Origin: Porites lobata | Taxonomy: Eukaryota; Cnidaria; Anthozoa; Scleractinia; Poritidae | DNA length: 64,000 bases | NCBI GenBank assembly: GCA_942486035.1 | Contig: CALNXK010000095.1 | Span: forward strand, 846,001 to 910,000 | Direction of reading: 5' to 3' | Part shown: positions 1 to 9,497 of the stretch, piece after piece | Layout: each line of letters opens with the position of its first letter | Numbering within the stretch: position 1 is the first letter of the stretch | The notes under the pieces: generated by a model | Seen by the model: only the letters and a program-made list of their open reading frames with translations | The model's database searches: none | Told to the model about the DNA's origin: nothing | Translations under genes and position numbers: made by a program

Positions 1-509
1 TTGTTTCCAGTGTACAGGTCCTGGTTGCTCAAGGCGTGTAACATTATCCACCGAATAACTTGCTATCCAGTGGATTAGTATTGCGGAAATCAATTGCGTT
101 TACCAGAAAGTAAACATCTTAGACAAGGATTCTGCTTTAAAAGCAAGTTTAAATCTTTAAGATGAGTAATTGTGTGTTTTCACATGACGTCATGGCGGCC
201 ATATTTGTGTCCCAAAACAATGAAACGGCAGCCATGTTTGTGTCCCAAACCAGTCCTGCGCGAGTTGAACTCTTTTCTTATGTAAACGCTTTCTTTTGTT
301 TCAATAAATTTGCATAGATGCAGGCCACGTGAGTGAAAACACTCTATATGCTAAAATCACAAAACCACGTGTCGGTTTTGTCATTTTGACTGATCGGGGG
401 TTTATACTCAACAAAATTTGAAAAATGATAAAATTGTTTACAACGTAAACGGTGGTTAAGTGTAACGTTCAGTCCTAGTAAAGTTATTTCTCTGTTTATT
501 CCGTTTCAG

Positions 510-580
510 GAAAAGCGGGCAACAGCAAACTTAAAACAGCCATGAAATCCTTATTTGAAAGCAAAGGAGCCAAAAATTAA
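510..580 (+). CDS. Putative terminal exon of an unrecognised gene (copy A)
   Basis: A strong 3' splice-acceptor-like sequence (pyrimidine-rich stretch ending TTTCAG at 509) is followed by a short open frame ending with a TAA at 578. Its tail reads NSKLKTAMKSLFESKGAKN. The duplicate at 42,520 keeps the acceptor and the same tail, but differs by one G near the exon start and by loss of this stop. I do not recognise the protein, and the upstream exons would lie outside the window. The call rests on splice signal plus conservation of the frame between duplicates; it may be a relic. Confidence 0.3.
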
Positions 581-2454
581 AAAACAATAGACTTTTATAG
601 TAATATATAGAGACTAATTTGTATGTTTTGCTAGATCTTTCGTTAAGAAAGTATTAAACAGTGGCGCTGTATTTCGTAAGTCCAAAACCCATTCTTATGA
701 TATACATATTTTGGCTCAAACCTGTATTGAGCAGATGCCGGATACCAGAAGCGCTTGCCACCAAGCCGAAAATTCCGAAAAGTTTGGATGGAAGGTTAAT
801 GTTAAGGTCATTTTCTCGGAAATTCCAACCGAACATTTAGGACTTCGTTTTGAGGTCGTACCTTCATTCCGGTCGGTATGGACTAAACAAACTGTCGCTT
901 GCCGTTTACCCTTCTCTGCGTTCAAATCCTTCGATTTTTATATTCGCGCCTTTTTTTATCAGATTCAAACAGTACATTTCTCCGGTGCGCTAAAAAAGGT
1001 GGCTTACATGCCACTGTCTGGTGGTAAGTACCCTAGGGAGCGCACTGCCCAATACGGGCTTCTGTCTGTGTTCCTATAAGGGGACTTACTTACTACAAGC
1101 AAGAGCCCCCGAGTTACAACCATTGAGTAGTGTCTGTGTTACACATTGGCCATCTTAAACAAGTAACTAACTTAGGGGTGTCAATCATAAAAAGGTGTTT
1201 GGCTTATTTTCAGTCCTTCATAGAGAGATGACTTCCTCACAGAAGAAGCGTTTCAAGAGATGTTCGTGTTCGAAAGGTGACGACTAGCTGGGTCCCGTTT
1301 TAACATGATTTCACTACGTCTTAGTGGTGTTAATTGTTTGCAGTGGCGGATCCAGGGGAGGGGGGAGGGGGCTGGGGGGCCCGCCCCCCCTTATTTCTAG
1401 ACCAAACCAGGAACCCATGACCAAACTGAGGCGCGAAGGGCTGAAAAAAAAAATTGGAGATCGGGCAGCCCCCTTATCTCAGCGTCTGGATTACCGTCCC
1501 CCTTCCTCCTCCCTTATCTCAAGATCCGGATCAGGCACTGGTTTGTTCCCTTAGAACACAGTCTCAGTAATCCGGAGTGAGGCTAGGGGACAACCGTTTC
1601 ATCCGGGAGCTTTCCTGGAAGGAATGGGCTTTGGGCTGATTTAATAGTGTAAGACGAGGTCCATGCCTGGTGACCTGGGACCGTTTTGTAGTAGTAGACA
1701 AGCATATAGTTCATTTAAATTTTTTCCTAAGTAAAAGGGATATTTTCAGTCTTTTGTACTTGAAAGAAAGTAGCGTTCTAAAGCATTTCGTGATATCGTA
1801 TTGTTTATTTACAAACGCGTTATTTAATTTTGAATTTAATGTTTGTCTAACATTTTTTTCTGTTATCCTAACACCGCCTATAGTGGTTTCGTTAACTGTT
1901 TCACTCACAGAAAAGACCAAAGTCTAAATTGGACAGAAATTCCAACTTTCATTTTATTAAATTCGGAGAAACAAATAGTACCACGTAAGAGCGCTGCCAA
2001 GCAAAGAGGTTTCATTTGAATGGTCACACCAACGGATTTGGTCCGCAGACTAAAAACTTTGAACAACCTCATAGGATTACATCGTTCATTCTGGAGTGAA
2101 AGAGTTAAAGAAGCCTGCACTTTGCCTTGAGATATACGATATACCTACTGCCATGACTGTTAATTGATAAAAAGTAATGCTTTTAAATCATAATGTATAC
2201 AATTCAAATAAAAATACATTCTTATACAAAAATGGTTTGAAAAATAAACGATAGAATTAGAAGTGGGTTTTGCAATCCCTTTGACTTTGTATTGAAACAA
2301 GATGCTTTTGCATAAAAGTGATGAATCTAATATCTATCCATTTAGTAATGATTCCTCTAAAGAGTAATTAACTATTTTTGTATATCTGTGGAAACGTAAA
2401 ATTTCAGCGCTGTTAGAGTACTTTGCGTTTTTTATGTTCACTGAATTGGTTAAA
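581..2454. other. Intergenic flank, no supported gene
   Basis: This stretch has counterparts in copy B (about 42,620-46,200 and 46,550-46,980, interrupted there by insertions). At 1,340-1,560 a G-rich then C-rich dispersed repeat begins GGATCCAGGGGAGGGG; it is matched by 45,145-45,330. Open frames here are short, overlap on both strands and are not preserved in the duplicate, so I call no gene. At 1,184-1,191 lies AGGGGTGT, the intact empty site that is duplicated around the element inserted in copy B. Confidence 0.6.
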
Positions 2455-2462
2455 CCTAGTAT

Positions 2463-2776
2463 CCCCGGGGGAAGGCGAACTCCGCATATGAAAGGGGTGG
2501 GAATGCTCGTCTGAAATTTTGAATTAAACCCCTAAAGGAGTCAAATCTGGGCGTCGCCCAACCTTTTTTTGACCCCTAAAATCGATGATTTTAAACTTTG
2601 ATTACATGAATCGAGTAAATAAAACGAATTGAAAATACATGATGTTTTACTATTTCTTCGAGTGCAACCCTAAAAGAGACCTTTACGGCTAAATATAAAA
2701 GTGTTTTGCCCAGAACACCCTAAGCGAGACGACGATCATCCCCACCCCTTTCATATACGGAGTCCCCCCCCCCCGG
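2463..2776. mobile_element. 314-bp inverted-repeat MITE, exact 8-bp target duplication
   Basis: The left end reads CCCCGGGGGAAGGCGAACTC, then a stretch equal to CCGCATATGAAAGGGGTGGG. The right end is its imperfect reverse complement (CCCACCCCTTTCATATACGG followed by AGT and a C run). CCTAGTAT occurs immediately on both sides (2,455-2,462 and 2,777-2,784), an exact 8-bp target-site duplication of hAT-like size. There is no coding capacity. It is absent from copy B. Confidence 0.85.
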
Positions 2777-3530
2777 CCTAGTATGCCTAAATTTAACCCA
2801 TTAAGCCCTAATATCCACATACAAATTCTCCAAACTGATCTCTACATATTTCCTTGAAGAATTAGTTGAAAGAATGTGATAAAAGATCGAAACATTTTCT
2901 CTTAAGTGATTATATTGTTAATTCTCATAACCTAAGATCTTGAGAATGTATAGATATCGTTAGGAGAAGATTGATGTTGGTCACTCTTGGAACTTTTAAG
3001 TGTGAGTGACTGAAATAAAATGGGAATATAGCAACAAACTTAATTCTCTCTGTTTTATCTGGACCTCAGGCTGCTTCCACACAAATGAGTGGACCTTGAA
3101 AAATCTCCCTTTTTGTTGACAAATGCATCAAAAGCTCCTTTCCCATGCAGCCTTTTCGACTATTCCACAGTGAGAACTCGTCCACACCAATGCCTTTTCA
3201 TTTGAAACGAATACATCTGTGCATTTTGGCCCTGCTTTCAAACTAAAGCCATCGAAAGCCCTAACGTCGTAGCTTATCATGCCAGACCGTGTTGTCAGGG
3301 AAAACACGAGAATACCGCTGGTGCTGTTGACGCAAGCGCAGTATGAAGTACATATGTCCGAGAAAAGCCCGGGAGCAGAAACATATCGGAAAATAGACGT
3401 TTCTGATTGCTTAGTGCCAAAAACCAATACCCTAAAATGCACGTGCGTGAGTCAAAGACGGGTTGTTGTGGACATGACCTTATCCGAAAACCCACATGTA
3501 AGGATATAATCATTCTACAGATTTCGCAAG
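2777..3530. repeat. Dispersed-repeat block specific to copy A
   Basis: Sequence from about 2,415 to 3,530 in copy A has no counterpart in copy B, where bases around 46,980 jump directly to the equivalent of 3,531 (AAAGCGAAACTCTCG). Apart from the MITE at 2,463-2,776 it holds two stretches that look like common cnidarian interspersed repeats. One runs from about 2,790 to 3,005. The other, about 3,070-3,500, is flanked by inverted TCCACAC/GTTGTGGA-type sequence. Open frames overlap on both strands at 3,128-3,513 and I do not regard them as genes. Confidence 0.5.
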
Positions 3531-4011
3531 AACTAAAAGCGAAACTCTCGTTAATATACTTTTAATTTACCCCAACAAAAAATAAAATCCTCTAATGCTA
3601 AACGTCGACGACAACGAAAACGGTAAAACTAAATTAAAAGGTCTAATTGTGCAGCACACTTTTTTGTACATATCTTTCCTTTTGATGTTGAACAACTATA
3701 ACATAAAACTTACTAGTTGCACGTTTTATGGAGGAAATGCCGTATATGTGCTCACACAAAAAGTTGTTGCCTGACTTTCTGTTCGGTAAGCTGTCTCCGT
3801 TTACATTAAAGATCGAGGTTTCAATAGTTTTGCATATATGATGATAAAACTATCAGTTAATGAAACAAAATGGAGTAGTTTGCTACCAAATACCCGCCCT
3901 CCTATTCTTTATGTAAAAAAAATGTTACCGGGACTTTCGAGAAACGGGCCCCAGTTCCCACTCCCTGTACCTAGCTAACCTTTTTTCCCTCCAGGGTTCG
4001 ACCACCAACAG
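3531..4011. other. 3' flank of receptor gene A
   Basis: This is non-coding sequence downstream of the minus-strand receptor stop codon. It is conserved with copy B (about 46,985-47,490), including the CCCTCCAGGGTTCGACCACCA stretch beside the stop. No other feature is seen. Confidence 0.6.
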
Positions 4012-7000
4012 TTAGAAAAGCTTCTTGAGTCGGATGGCTGAAGCAAGTTGCTGATATTCCTTTGCTTGTTCAAGGTCACCTAAGTCCTGGTGAATTGCAG
4101 CTAGGTTACCGTAGCTTGTTGCAACAGAAACATGTTCAGCACCAAGCTTCTTGAGTTGGATGGCTAAACCACGTTGCTGATACTCCTTTGCTTGTTCAAG
4201 GTCACCTAAGGCCCTGTAAACTAAAGCTAGGTTACCGTAGCTTGTTGCAACAGAAACATGTTCAGCACCAAGCTTCTTGAGTTCGATGGCTAAACCACGT
4301 TGCTGATACTCCTTTGCTTGTTCAAGGTCACCTAAGGCCCTGTAAACTAAAGCTAGGTTACCGTAGCTTGTTGCAACAGAAACATGTTCAGCACCAAGCT
4401 TCTTGAGTTTGATGGCTAAACAACGTTGCTGATACTCCTTTGCTTGTTCAAGGTCACCTAAGGCCTTGTAAACTAAAGCTAGGTTACCGTAGCTTGTTGC
4501 AACAGAAACATGTTCAGCACCAAGCTTCTTCAGAAAGATGGCTAAACCACGTTGCTGATACTCCTTTGCTTGTTCAAGGTCACCTAAGTCCTGGTGAATT
4601 GAAGCTAGGTTACCGTAGCTTGTTGCAACAGAAACATGTTCAGCACCAAGCTTCTTGAGTTGGATGGCTAAACCACGTTGCTGATACTCCTTTGCTTGTT
4701 CAAGGTCACCTAAGTCCTTGTGAATTGCAGCTAGGTTACCGTAGCTTGTTGCAACAGAAACATGTTCAGCACCAAGCTTCTTGAGTTGGATGGCTAAACC
4801 ACGTTGCTGATACTCCTTTGCTTGTTCAAGGTCACCTAAGTCCTGGTGAATTAAAGCTAGGTTACCGTAGCTTGTTGCAACAGAAACATGTTCAGCACCA
4901 AGCTTCTTGATGTCGGTGGCTAAACCACGTTGCTGATACTCCTTTGCTTGTTCAAGGTCACCTAAGTCCTGGTGAATTAAAGCTAGGTTACAGTAGCTTG
5001 TTGCAACAGAAACATGTTCAGCACCAAGGTTCTTGAGTTTGATGGCGAAACCACGTTGCTGATACTCCTTTGCTTGTTCAAGGTCACCTAAGTCCTTGTG
5101 AATTAAAGCTAGGTTACCGTAGCTTGTTGCAACAGAAACATGTTCAGCACCAAGCTTCTTGAGTTTGATGGCTAAACCACGTTGCTGATACTCCTTTGCT
5201 TGTTCACGGTCACCTAAGTCCTGGTGAATTAAAGCTAGGTTACCGTAGCTTGTTGCAACAGAAACATGTTCAGCACCAAGCTTCTTGAGTTGGATGGCTA
5301 AACCACGTTGCTGATACTCCTTTGCTTGTTCAGGGTCACCTAAGTCCTTGTGAATTAAAGCTAGGTTACCGTAGCTTGTTGCAACAGAAACATGTTCAGC
5401 ACCAAGCTTCTTGAGTTGGATGGCTAAACCACGTTGCTGATACTCCTTTGCTTGTTCAAGGTCACCTAAGGCCATGTAAACTAAAGCTAAGTTATTGTAC
5501 CCGGATGCAACATCGACATTTTGGTCACCCAGCAGCCTGATGCGAAGAGCGAGAGAATTTTCCAAGTATGTCTTTGCCACGTTGAATTCAGAGTGCATTT
5601 TACATATGTCGCCAAGATTCGACAATTTTTCAGAAATGTCCCGAACATGGACTTGAGACATATTTTCTGCCATAATAACTGCATTAATTGGTCCAATAAG
5701 GGCACTTACGTGCGGAATGATGTGCATGGTCTCCATTGTTCTATTTTCGTGTGGAATTGTGACTATAAATTTGTTAAACGATGTAACAGCTTCACTTACA
5801 ACGTTGATCGTTTGATTCTCTGTACATTCACTCATCACCCATTTCATTGCGTCGTGCACAACCTGATGTACACGAATGTAGCAGCAACTATCTCCTTCTT
5901 CCTCTAAAAGAAGCAGTGAACATCTTCTGAATCTCCTGCGAATCTGTTCCTTGTCCTCTTTATCATCGTGTTCGAGAACCTTTAAAAGGTAACTAACCGC
6001 TATGTCAACGTTTAATGGTTGTGGTGCGCACAGGGAAAGAAATCTGATTACGTGTTCAAAAATCTTGTCGGATTTGACTAGTGCTTCGACAGCTAACGTT
6101 ATTGCTGTAGTCATCGTATTTGGATAAATTGGGTTGGTGTCAGCAAGGGTATCCTCGGTCGTTTCTCGTTTTCCTTTTTGTAAAATCTTTAGGTATTCGT
6201 CCCAGCCAAAGTGCTTCGATGCTTTGTCCTGTCGAATGTCTTTGACAAACACAGCCGCGCCTGCTAAAGCAAGTGGCTGATAGTCCAGTTTCCGGGCAAC
6301 GTTTTCTGCTAGCTCCTTGTCGAACACCCCAGAAAGCTTGGCCAATAAGGAAGTGGCATCGTAAGGATTCATTCCTTGGCTTACTGAAATGTGATTGATG
6401 AAAAAGCTTTTTAATGGGATGGACTTTGTATCCTGGGTTGTAATTAACAACTGTCCTCTTGCCCACGTCTCGGTTCCAGACTGTGGTAGGTGATCATGTA
6501 CAAAAGTCAGATTAGTCACATTGTCCACCACCATTAGCCACGACGTGTAACACCCCATTTTTGCAGCAATAAGCATCTTGAGATTGGCGATCTTGTCCTC
6601 AATGTTCCAATCCTTAAAGCTCAAGGTTTGCATCACTGAAAATTCTGGGCACTTTAACTGACGAGCAAAATTGGCATATGACTCCAAAAGTGAATCTTGA
6701 CTGGCAGCGTTTATGGTCATCACAAAGGAAGTGCCTGGTATTTCTTTTTCTTCATCAAAGAATCTTTCAGCTACGAGGCCAGCTAGTTGTGATTTGCCAC
6801 TTCCTGGATTCCCTGAGATGTACAGATAACTCAACCTGTTCTCGTTGGCCTTCTTTAGTTCCTTTAGCTGATGTGCTATTTCTGCTACTTCTCTTTCACG
6901 GCTTTCAATTTCGTGTGTAGGTTTAGGAGGGAGAATACAGAATGAAGGCGCTTCTTTGTGAAGCTGGTCTTTAAGAACCTGGCGCTGGTTTTCTTTTTCT

Positions 7001-7560
7001 TGAAGTTCTTGTCTAACATCGTCAACCTCTTTCAGAATGTTATCTAATTCGTCCATTGGGAAAGTTTTCTGATTTTTTATCTCATCAATTTTTACAGTAG
7101 AGAGACCAAGCGCATGGAACGCAACATGAACTTTGCCAACGGCATTCTGAAAATCCATCTCAGGGAGACTTCCCTGTAGTATGTGGGCGAATTCCTCGTT
7201 TCTAAATTTTCTAAGATCATCCACATTGTTTCTGACTGTTGATGCAAGGTAGGGCCCGACACAACCAGAGTAAAGGATGGCGTAAAACAGCATTGTGCAA
7301 TCCCATTCCGCTCTGTTTCCATTTATCATGGTGGCCAAAAGACGAGCATTTCTTCTTTGATTTCTTGGAGACTCGCCGTTGTAAAAGTCCGTTCCATTCT
7401 GGGCCACATCTTTCCATTCTCCCAATGGTGTTGATTTATATTGATTGTCCCATTCACGTTTAAAAAGCTCTCTGAGGCCTTCGGCTAGTATATCAGTGGT
7501 TATATAACAAATTCTGAAGTAGTTCAGCTGTTCTTCGGTGTAGTTCTTTGAAAGGGCCAT
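4012..7560 (-). CDS. HEPN–NB-ARC–TPR receptor (NLR-like STAND protein), copy A
   Basis: A single uninterrupted frame of 1,182 residues starts at an ATG and ends TAA. Residues about 10-150 resemble the DZIP3-like HEPN domain, with the R-x5-H signature RNEEFAH at 120-126 that is catalytic in many HEPN RNases. A charged coiled-coil-like linker spans 170-245. The NTPase has Walker A GNPGSGKS (250-257), a Walker B-like WLMVVDN (341-347), the sensor-like GQLLITTQ (369-376), a GLPL-like YQPLALAG (427-434) and an MHD-like VHQVVHDAM (564-572). One divergent TPR (near residue 640) precedes twelve nearly identical 42-residue TPRs reaching the C-terminus. Family knowledge: STAND proteins of this layout are ligand-sensing switches that oligomerise, and HEPN effectors often cut RNA. 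Ligand and RNase activity here are inference. There is no signal peptide or membrane segment, so it should be cytosolic. The start matches the beginning of the HEPN fold. Confidence 0.93.
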   Translation of the reverse strand: MALSKNYTEEQLNYFRICYITTDILAEGLRELFKREWDNQYKSTPLGEWKDVAQNGTDFYNGESPRNQRRNARLLATMINGNRAEWDCTMLFYAILYSGCVGPYLASTVRNNVDDLRKFRNEEFAHILQGSLPEMDFQNAVGKVHVAFHALGLSTVKIDEIKNQKTFPMDELDNILKEVDDVRQELQEKENQRQVLKDQLHKEAPSFCILPPKPTHEIESREREVAEIAHQLKELKKANENRLSYLYISGNPGSGKSQLAGLVAERFFDEEKEIPGTSFVMTINAASQDSLLESYANFARQLKCPEFSVMQTLSFKDWNIEDKIANLKMLIAAKMGCYTSWLMVVDNVTNLTFVHDHLPQSGTETWARGQLLITTQDTKSIPLKSFFINHISVSQGMNPYDATSLLAKLSGVFDKELAENVARKLDYQPLALAGAAVFVKDIRQDKASKHFGWDEYLKILQKGKRETTEDTLADTNPIYPNTMTTAITLAVEALVKSDKIFEHVIRFLSLCAPQPLNVDIAVSYLLKVLEHDDKEDKEQIRRRFRRCSLLLLEEEGDSCCYIRVHQVVHDAMKWVMSECTENQTINVVSEAVTSFNKFIVTIPHENRTMETMHIIPHVSALIGPINAVIMAENMSQVHVRDISEKLSNLGDICKMHSEFNVAKTYLENSLALRIRLLGDQNVDVASGYNNLALVYMALGDLEQAKEYQQRGLAIQLKKLGAEHVSVATSYGNLALIHKDLGDPEQAKEYQQRGLAIQLKKLGAEHVSVATSYGNLALIHQDLGDREQAKEYQQRGLAIKLKKLGAEHVSVATSYGNLALIHKDLGDLEQAKEYQQRGFAIKLKNLGAEHVSVATSYCNLALIHQDLGDLEQAKEYQQRGLATDIKKLGAEHVSVATSYGNLALIHQDLGDLEQAKEYQQRGLAIQLKKLGAEHVSVATSYGNLAAIHKDLGDLEQAKEYQQRGLAIQLKKLGAEHVSVATSYGNLASIHQDLGDLEQAKEYQQRGLAIFLKKLGAEHVSVATSYGNLALVYKALGDLEQAKEYQQRCLAIKLKKLGAEHVSVATSYGNLALVYRALGDLEQAKEYQQRGLAIELKKLGAEHVSVATSYGNLALVYRALGDLEQAKEYQQRGLAIQLKKLGAEHVSVATSYGNLAAIHQDLGDLEQAKEYQQLASAIRLKKLF
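4015..5505 (-). repeat. 126-bp tandem array encoding 12 TPRs (gene A)
   Basis: The string CAGCACCAAG (coding strand CTTGGTGCTG) recurs exactly every 126 bases from 4,137 to 5,397. Each unit encodes one 42-residue TPR of the kinesin-light-chain/nephrocystin type. Most units differ from neighbours at only a few bases, and those cluster in the same codons: Y-[G/C]-N-L-A-[L/S/A]-[I/V]-[H/Y]-[Q/K/R/M]-[D/A] and AI-[Q/K/E/F/R]-L. The last unit is edited at its end (ASAIRLKKLF). Such DNA-level homogeneity points to recent unequal exchange or gene conversion. Confidence 0.95.
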
Positions 7561-7587
7561 GTGTGAGAAAACGCTGAGGCTTGGAAC

Positions 7588-7612
7588 CTTTGGAAAAAGA
7601 AATCAAGGAACA
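7588..7612 (-). promoter_or_regulatory. Possible 3' splice acceptor of a 5' UTR intron
   Basis: On the minus strand, 27 bases before the receptor ATG, a pyrimidine-rich run (TTTCTTTTTCC) is followed by AAAG and then GTTCC. This fits a 3' splice site, so the coding exon may be joined to an upstream non-coding exon. No matching donor could be assigned. It is weak evidence on its own. Confidence 0.25.
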
Positions 7613-7971
7613 AGAAACAACTTGATGACCGTTGTACATGTAGGGAAAAGAAATACAGGATCTCTTAATATGATTTAAGCAAAATAACTTCTGTTGTTCT
7701 AAATTGTTGTTAAGTCGATCGATGTCAATCAGCAGTTTCATTTACTAAGTATAGCAGGTGTTCCTTGGATGAGTATTTTGAGAAACTTTTCAATCTACGC
7801 CAACAAGGAAAAAAATATTTTGCTCGAAAAGGCGAAAATAGCTGACGTAAAATGCTTTACTTTTAAACTTGCGCTCGTTTTTGCATTTTAAGAATAGAAT
7901 CAAAGATCTTTTAAGAGACATACGATAAGGAAGTCGACTATGGTTTAGGCGCTGATGTGAATTGCAGCAAC
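7613..7971. other. Upstream region of receptor gene A, nothing recognised
   Basis: This AT-rich sequence should contain the receptor promoter. I see no convincing TATA box or conserved motif that I could defend, and no gene. GCAGCAAC at 7,964-7,971 is one copy of the target duplication of the adjacent MITE. Confidence 0.4.
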
Positions 7972-8518
7972 CACAGGTAGCCCAAGCTTACTATGAGAAC
8001 CCGGAATTTATCGCCGCCGAAAGCGGAGGCGGTCAAGAGAGGTTTGCCAACCTTCTCTTCTCTTCTCTCTACTGTCATCTGGGTGGAAAACTGTCGCTCA
8101 AAAATAGGCATTAAATAGTGCCTAGGACGTCTGAAATACAGTCAGAATACAAAGAAAAGCAATTAGACGTTAAAGGTGAGCTTCAAAGCGATATTCAATG
8201 ACATTTTGCTAATTTAGTGAGCAAAGAATATTTCTCCATACAACGTCTTATAATTTTCTTGCTGTATGAATAATTAATTAGCTTGATGGGTAGTGTTGTT
8301 TTCGTGTTCTTGGCATCCTAAGAGGTCTGAAACGCAGTCAACACACAAATAAATGTAACCAAATACTAAAAGGAAAAATTTAATGCACGTTTCACTCAGT
8401 TTTGGAGAAATCGGATAATTTTCATACAACGTCTTATAACTGTTGTCGTATTTACAAGTAATTAGCTAAGTAGGATAATGTTGTTCAGGGTTCTTATAGT
8501 AAACTTGGGCTACCTGTG
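7972..8518. mobile_element. 546-bp inverted-repeat MITE
   Basis: The left end CACAGGTAGCCCAAGCTTAC is matched in inverse orientation by the right end GTAAACTTGGGCTACCTGTG. CAGCAAC directly flanks both sides (7,965-7,971 and 8,519-8,525), a 7-bp target duplication. It becomes 8 bp, GCAGCAAC, if the last base is assigned to the flank. The interior is non-coding and AT-rich, with two similar internal blocks around 8,125 and 8,325. Confidence 0.85.
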
Positions 8519-8525
8519 CAGCAAC

Positions 8526-8984
8526 ATGATTAAAATCATGCCGAAATTCGTGTTAAAAAACTGTTTAATATTCATCATCTGTAAACTTCCTTAATATATT
8601 GTTACTTTTATCAGTTTCCTTTGATAGTAATTGTATCCGTCGCCGTAATGTATGGTTCATCTTCGAAAATTTATGATTGAGGCTTAGTTAACATCATGAG
8701 CTTTATAGTTTCCCTTAGGCCTCCTCGCCATTACTTTCTACACTTTGTAATTTTTTGTTTTTCTAATCATGTAATTTATCTGTGTGGTAAAATATATACA
8801 AAATCAGGGTACAAATACAAAATATAAGCTTGAGCGCAAGCACGGTTTAGGAGTTGATTTAATTTGAAGAACGGAGTTAAGTCTTTTTTTACGTACTTCT
8901 TTAAACAGGCTTTCTGTTCCTCTGTGGAGGATGGAAAGAAGGGCAAAGGAAATAAATCAAAGCAAGAAAGAAAGGTTGAAATCG
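8526..8984. other. Intergenic, nothing recognised
   Basis: AT-rich sequence without supported coding potential, inverted repeats or similarity to other parts of the window that I could see. Confidence 0.4.
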
Positions 8985-9404
8985 TTTCGCATCATGCGCC
9001 AAAAACAAAAATGCAGAACTCTTAACTAAATCTTAGACAAGTTGCAAACTCATTTTCAGCCATTTCCATGTTATGTTAATTGGCGAAAAAAACCGGTCCG
9101 AAAAAGAGGGTTTTCTCCAGCTGCTGGTCAATAAAATCTTACTTAAGCGAAGACGGAAAGGATTTTTAAACCGTTGTAAATTTGAAATAAGCCCATTGGG
9201 GTGCTTTCCTTTCCGGGTGGGAGTAGGGACTTGCAAAGTGCTAGCCGACCGAAACGTAATTGACTTTAATCTAAACATATCTTCAATCTGCGCATCTATC
9301 ACGCATTTGAATGTGTTAACTTGCATGCAAATGGGATACATTAGGCGTCTGAAAGATTGATCCGTTTCGCTTTGACCCTGTAGGATTTAGAGGCCCACAA
9401 CAAG
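8985..9404. repeat. Dispersed family copy 1 (of 3 in window)
   Basis: It starts CATCATGCGCCAAAAACAAA and is closely similar to 36,345-36,720 and 40,705-40,900. In the 36.3-kb copy the sequence continues without a break into the equivalent of 17,260 onward. That shows the 9,405-17,259 stretch here is a later insertion. Overlapping open frames on both strands (9,033-9,360) are not conserved in the other copies. Confidence 0.75.
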
Positions 9405-9497
9405 CCCCGAGGGGGGGGGGGGGGCACTCCTTTATTTGGCGTATACGGGTGTGTGCCACTGAGACAAGGTATGGTTTTCAAGGCCTTGAGTCTTTAA

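Larger units (their letters stand above)
1..7560. repeat. Segmental duplication, copy A
   Basis: Base 1 onward matches base 42,011 onward at high identity, including the opening TTGTTTCCAGTGTACAGG, the stretch around 480-600, the 1,150-1,300 stretch, the 1,670-2,400 stretch, the 3,530-3,990 stretch and then the receptor gene. This is a tandem duplication of receptor gene plus 3' flank with a 42,010-base step. Differences between the copies are mostly discrete insertions, annotated separately. The left end is the window edge, so the true breakpoint is not visible. Confidence 0.9.

Noticed and set aside
4015..5505. Evenly spaced repeats that could be mistaken for a CRISPR array
   Set aside because: The period is 126 bases, there are no unique spacers, and the repeats translate as TPRs in one continuous frame.
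5521..5907. Antisense 128-residue frame within the receptor gene
   Set aside because: It is a shadow of the receptor reading frame on the opposite strand, with no independent support.
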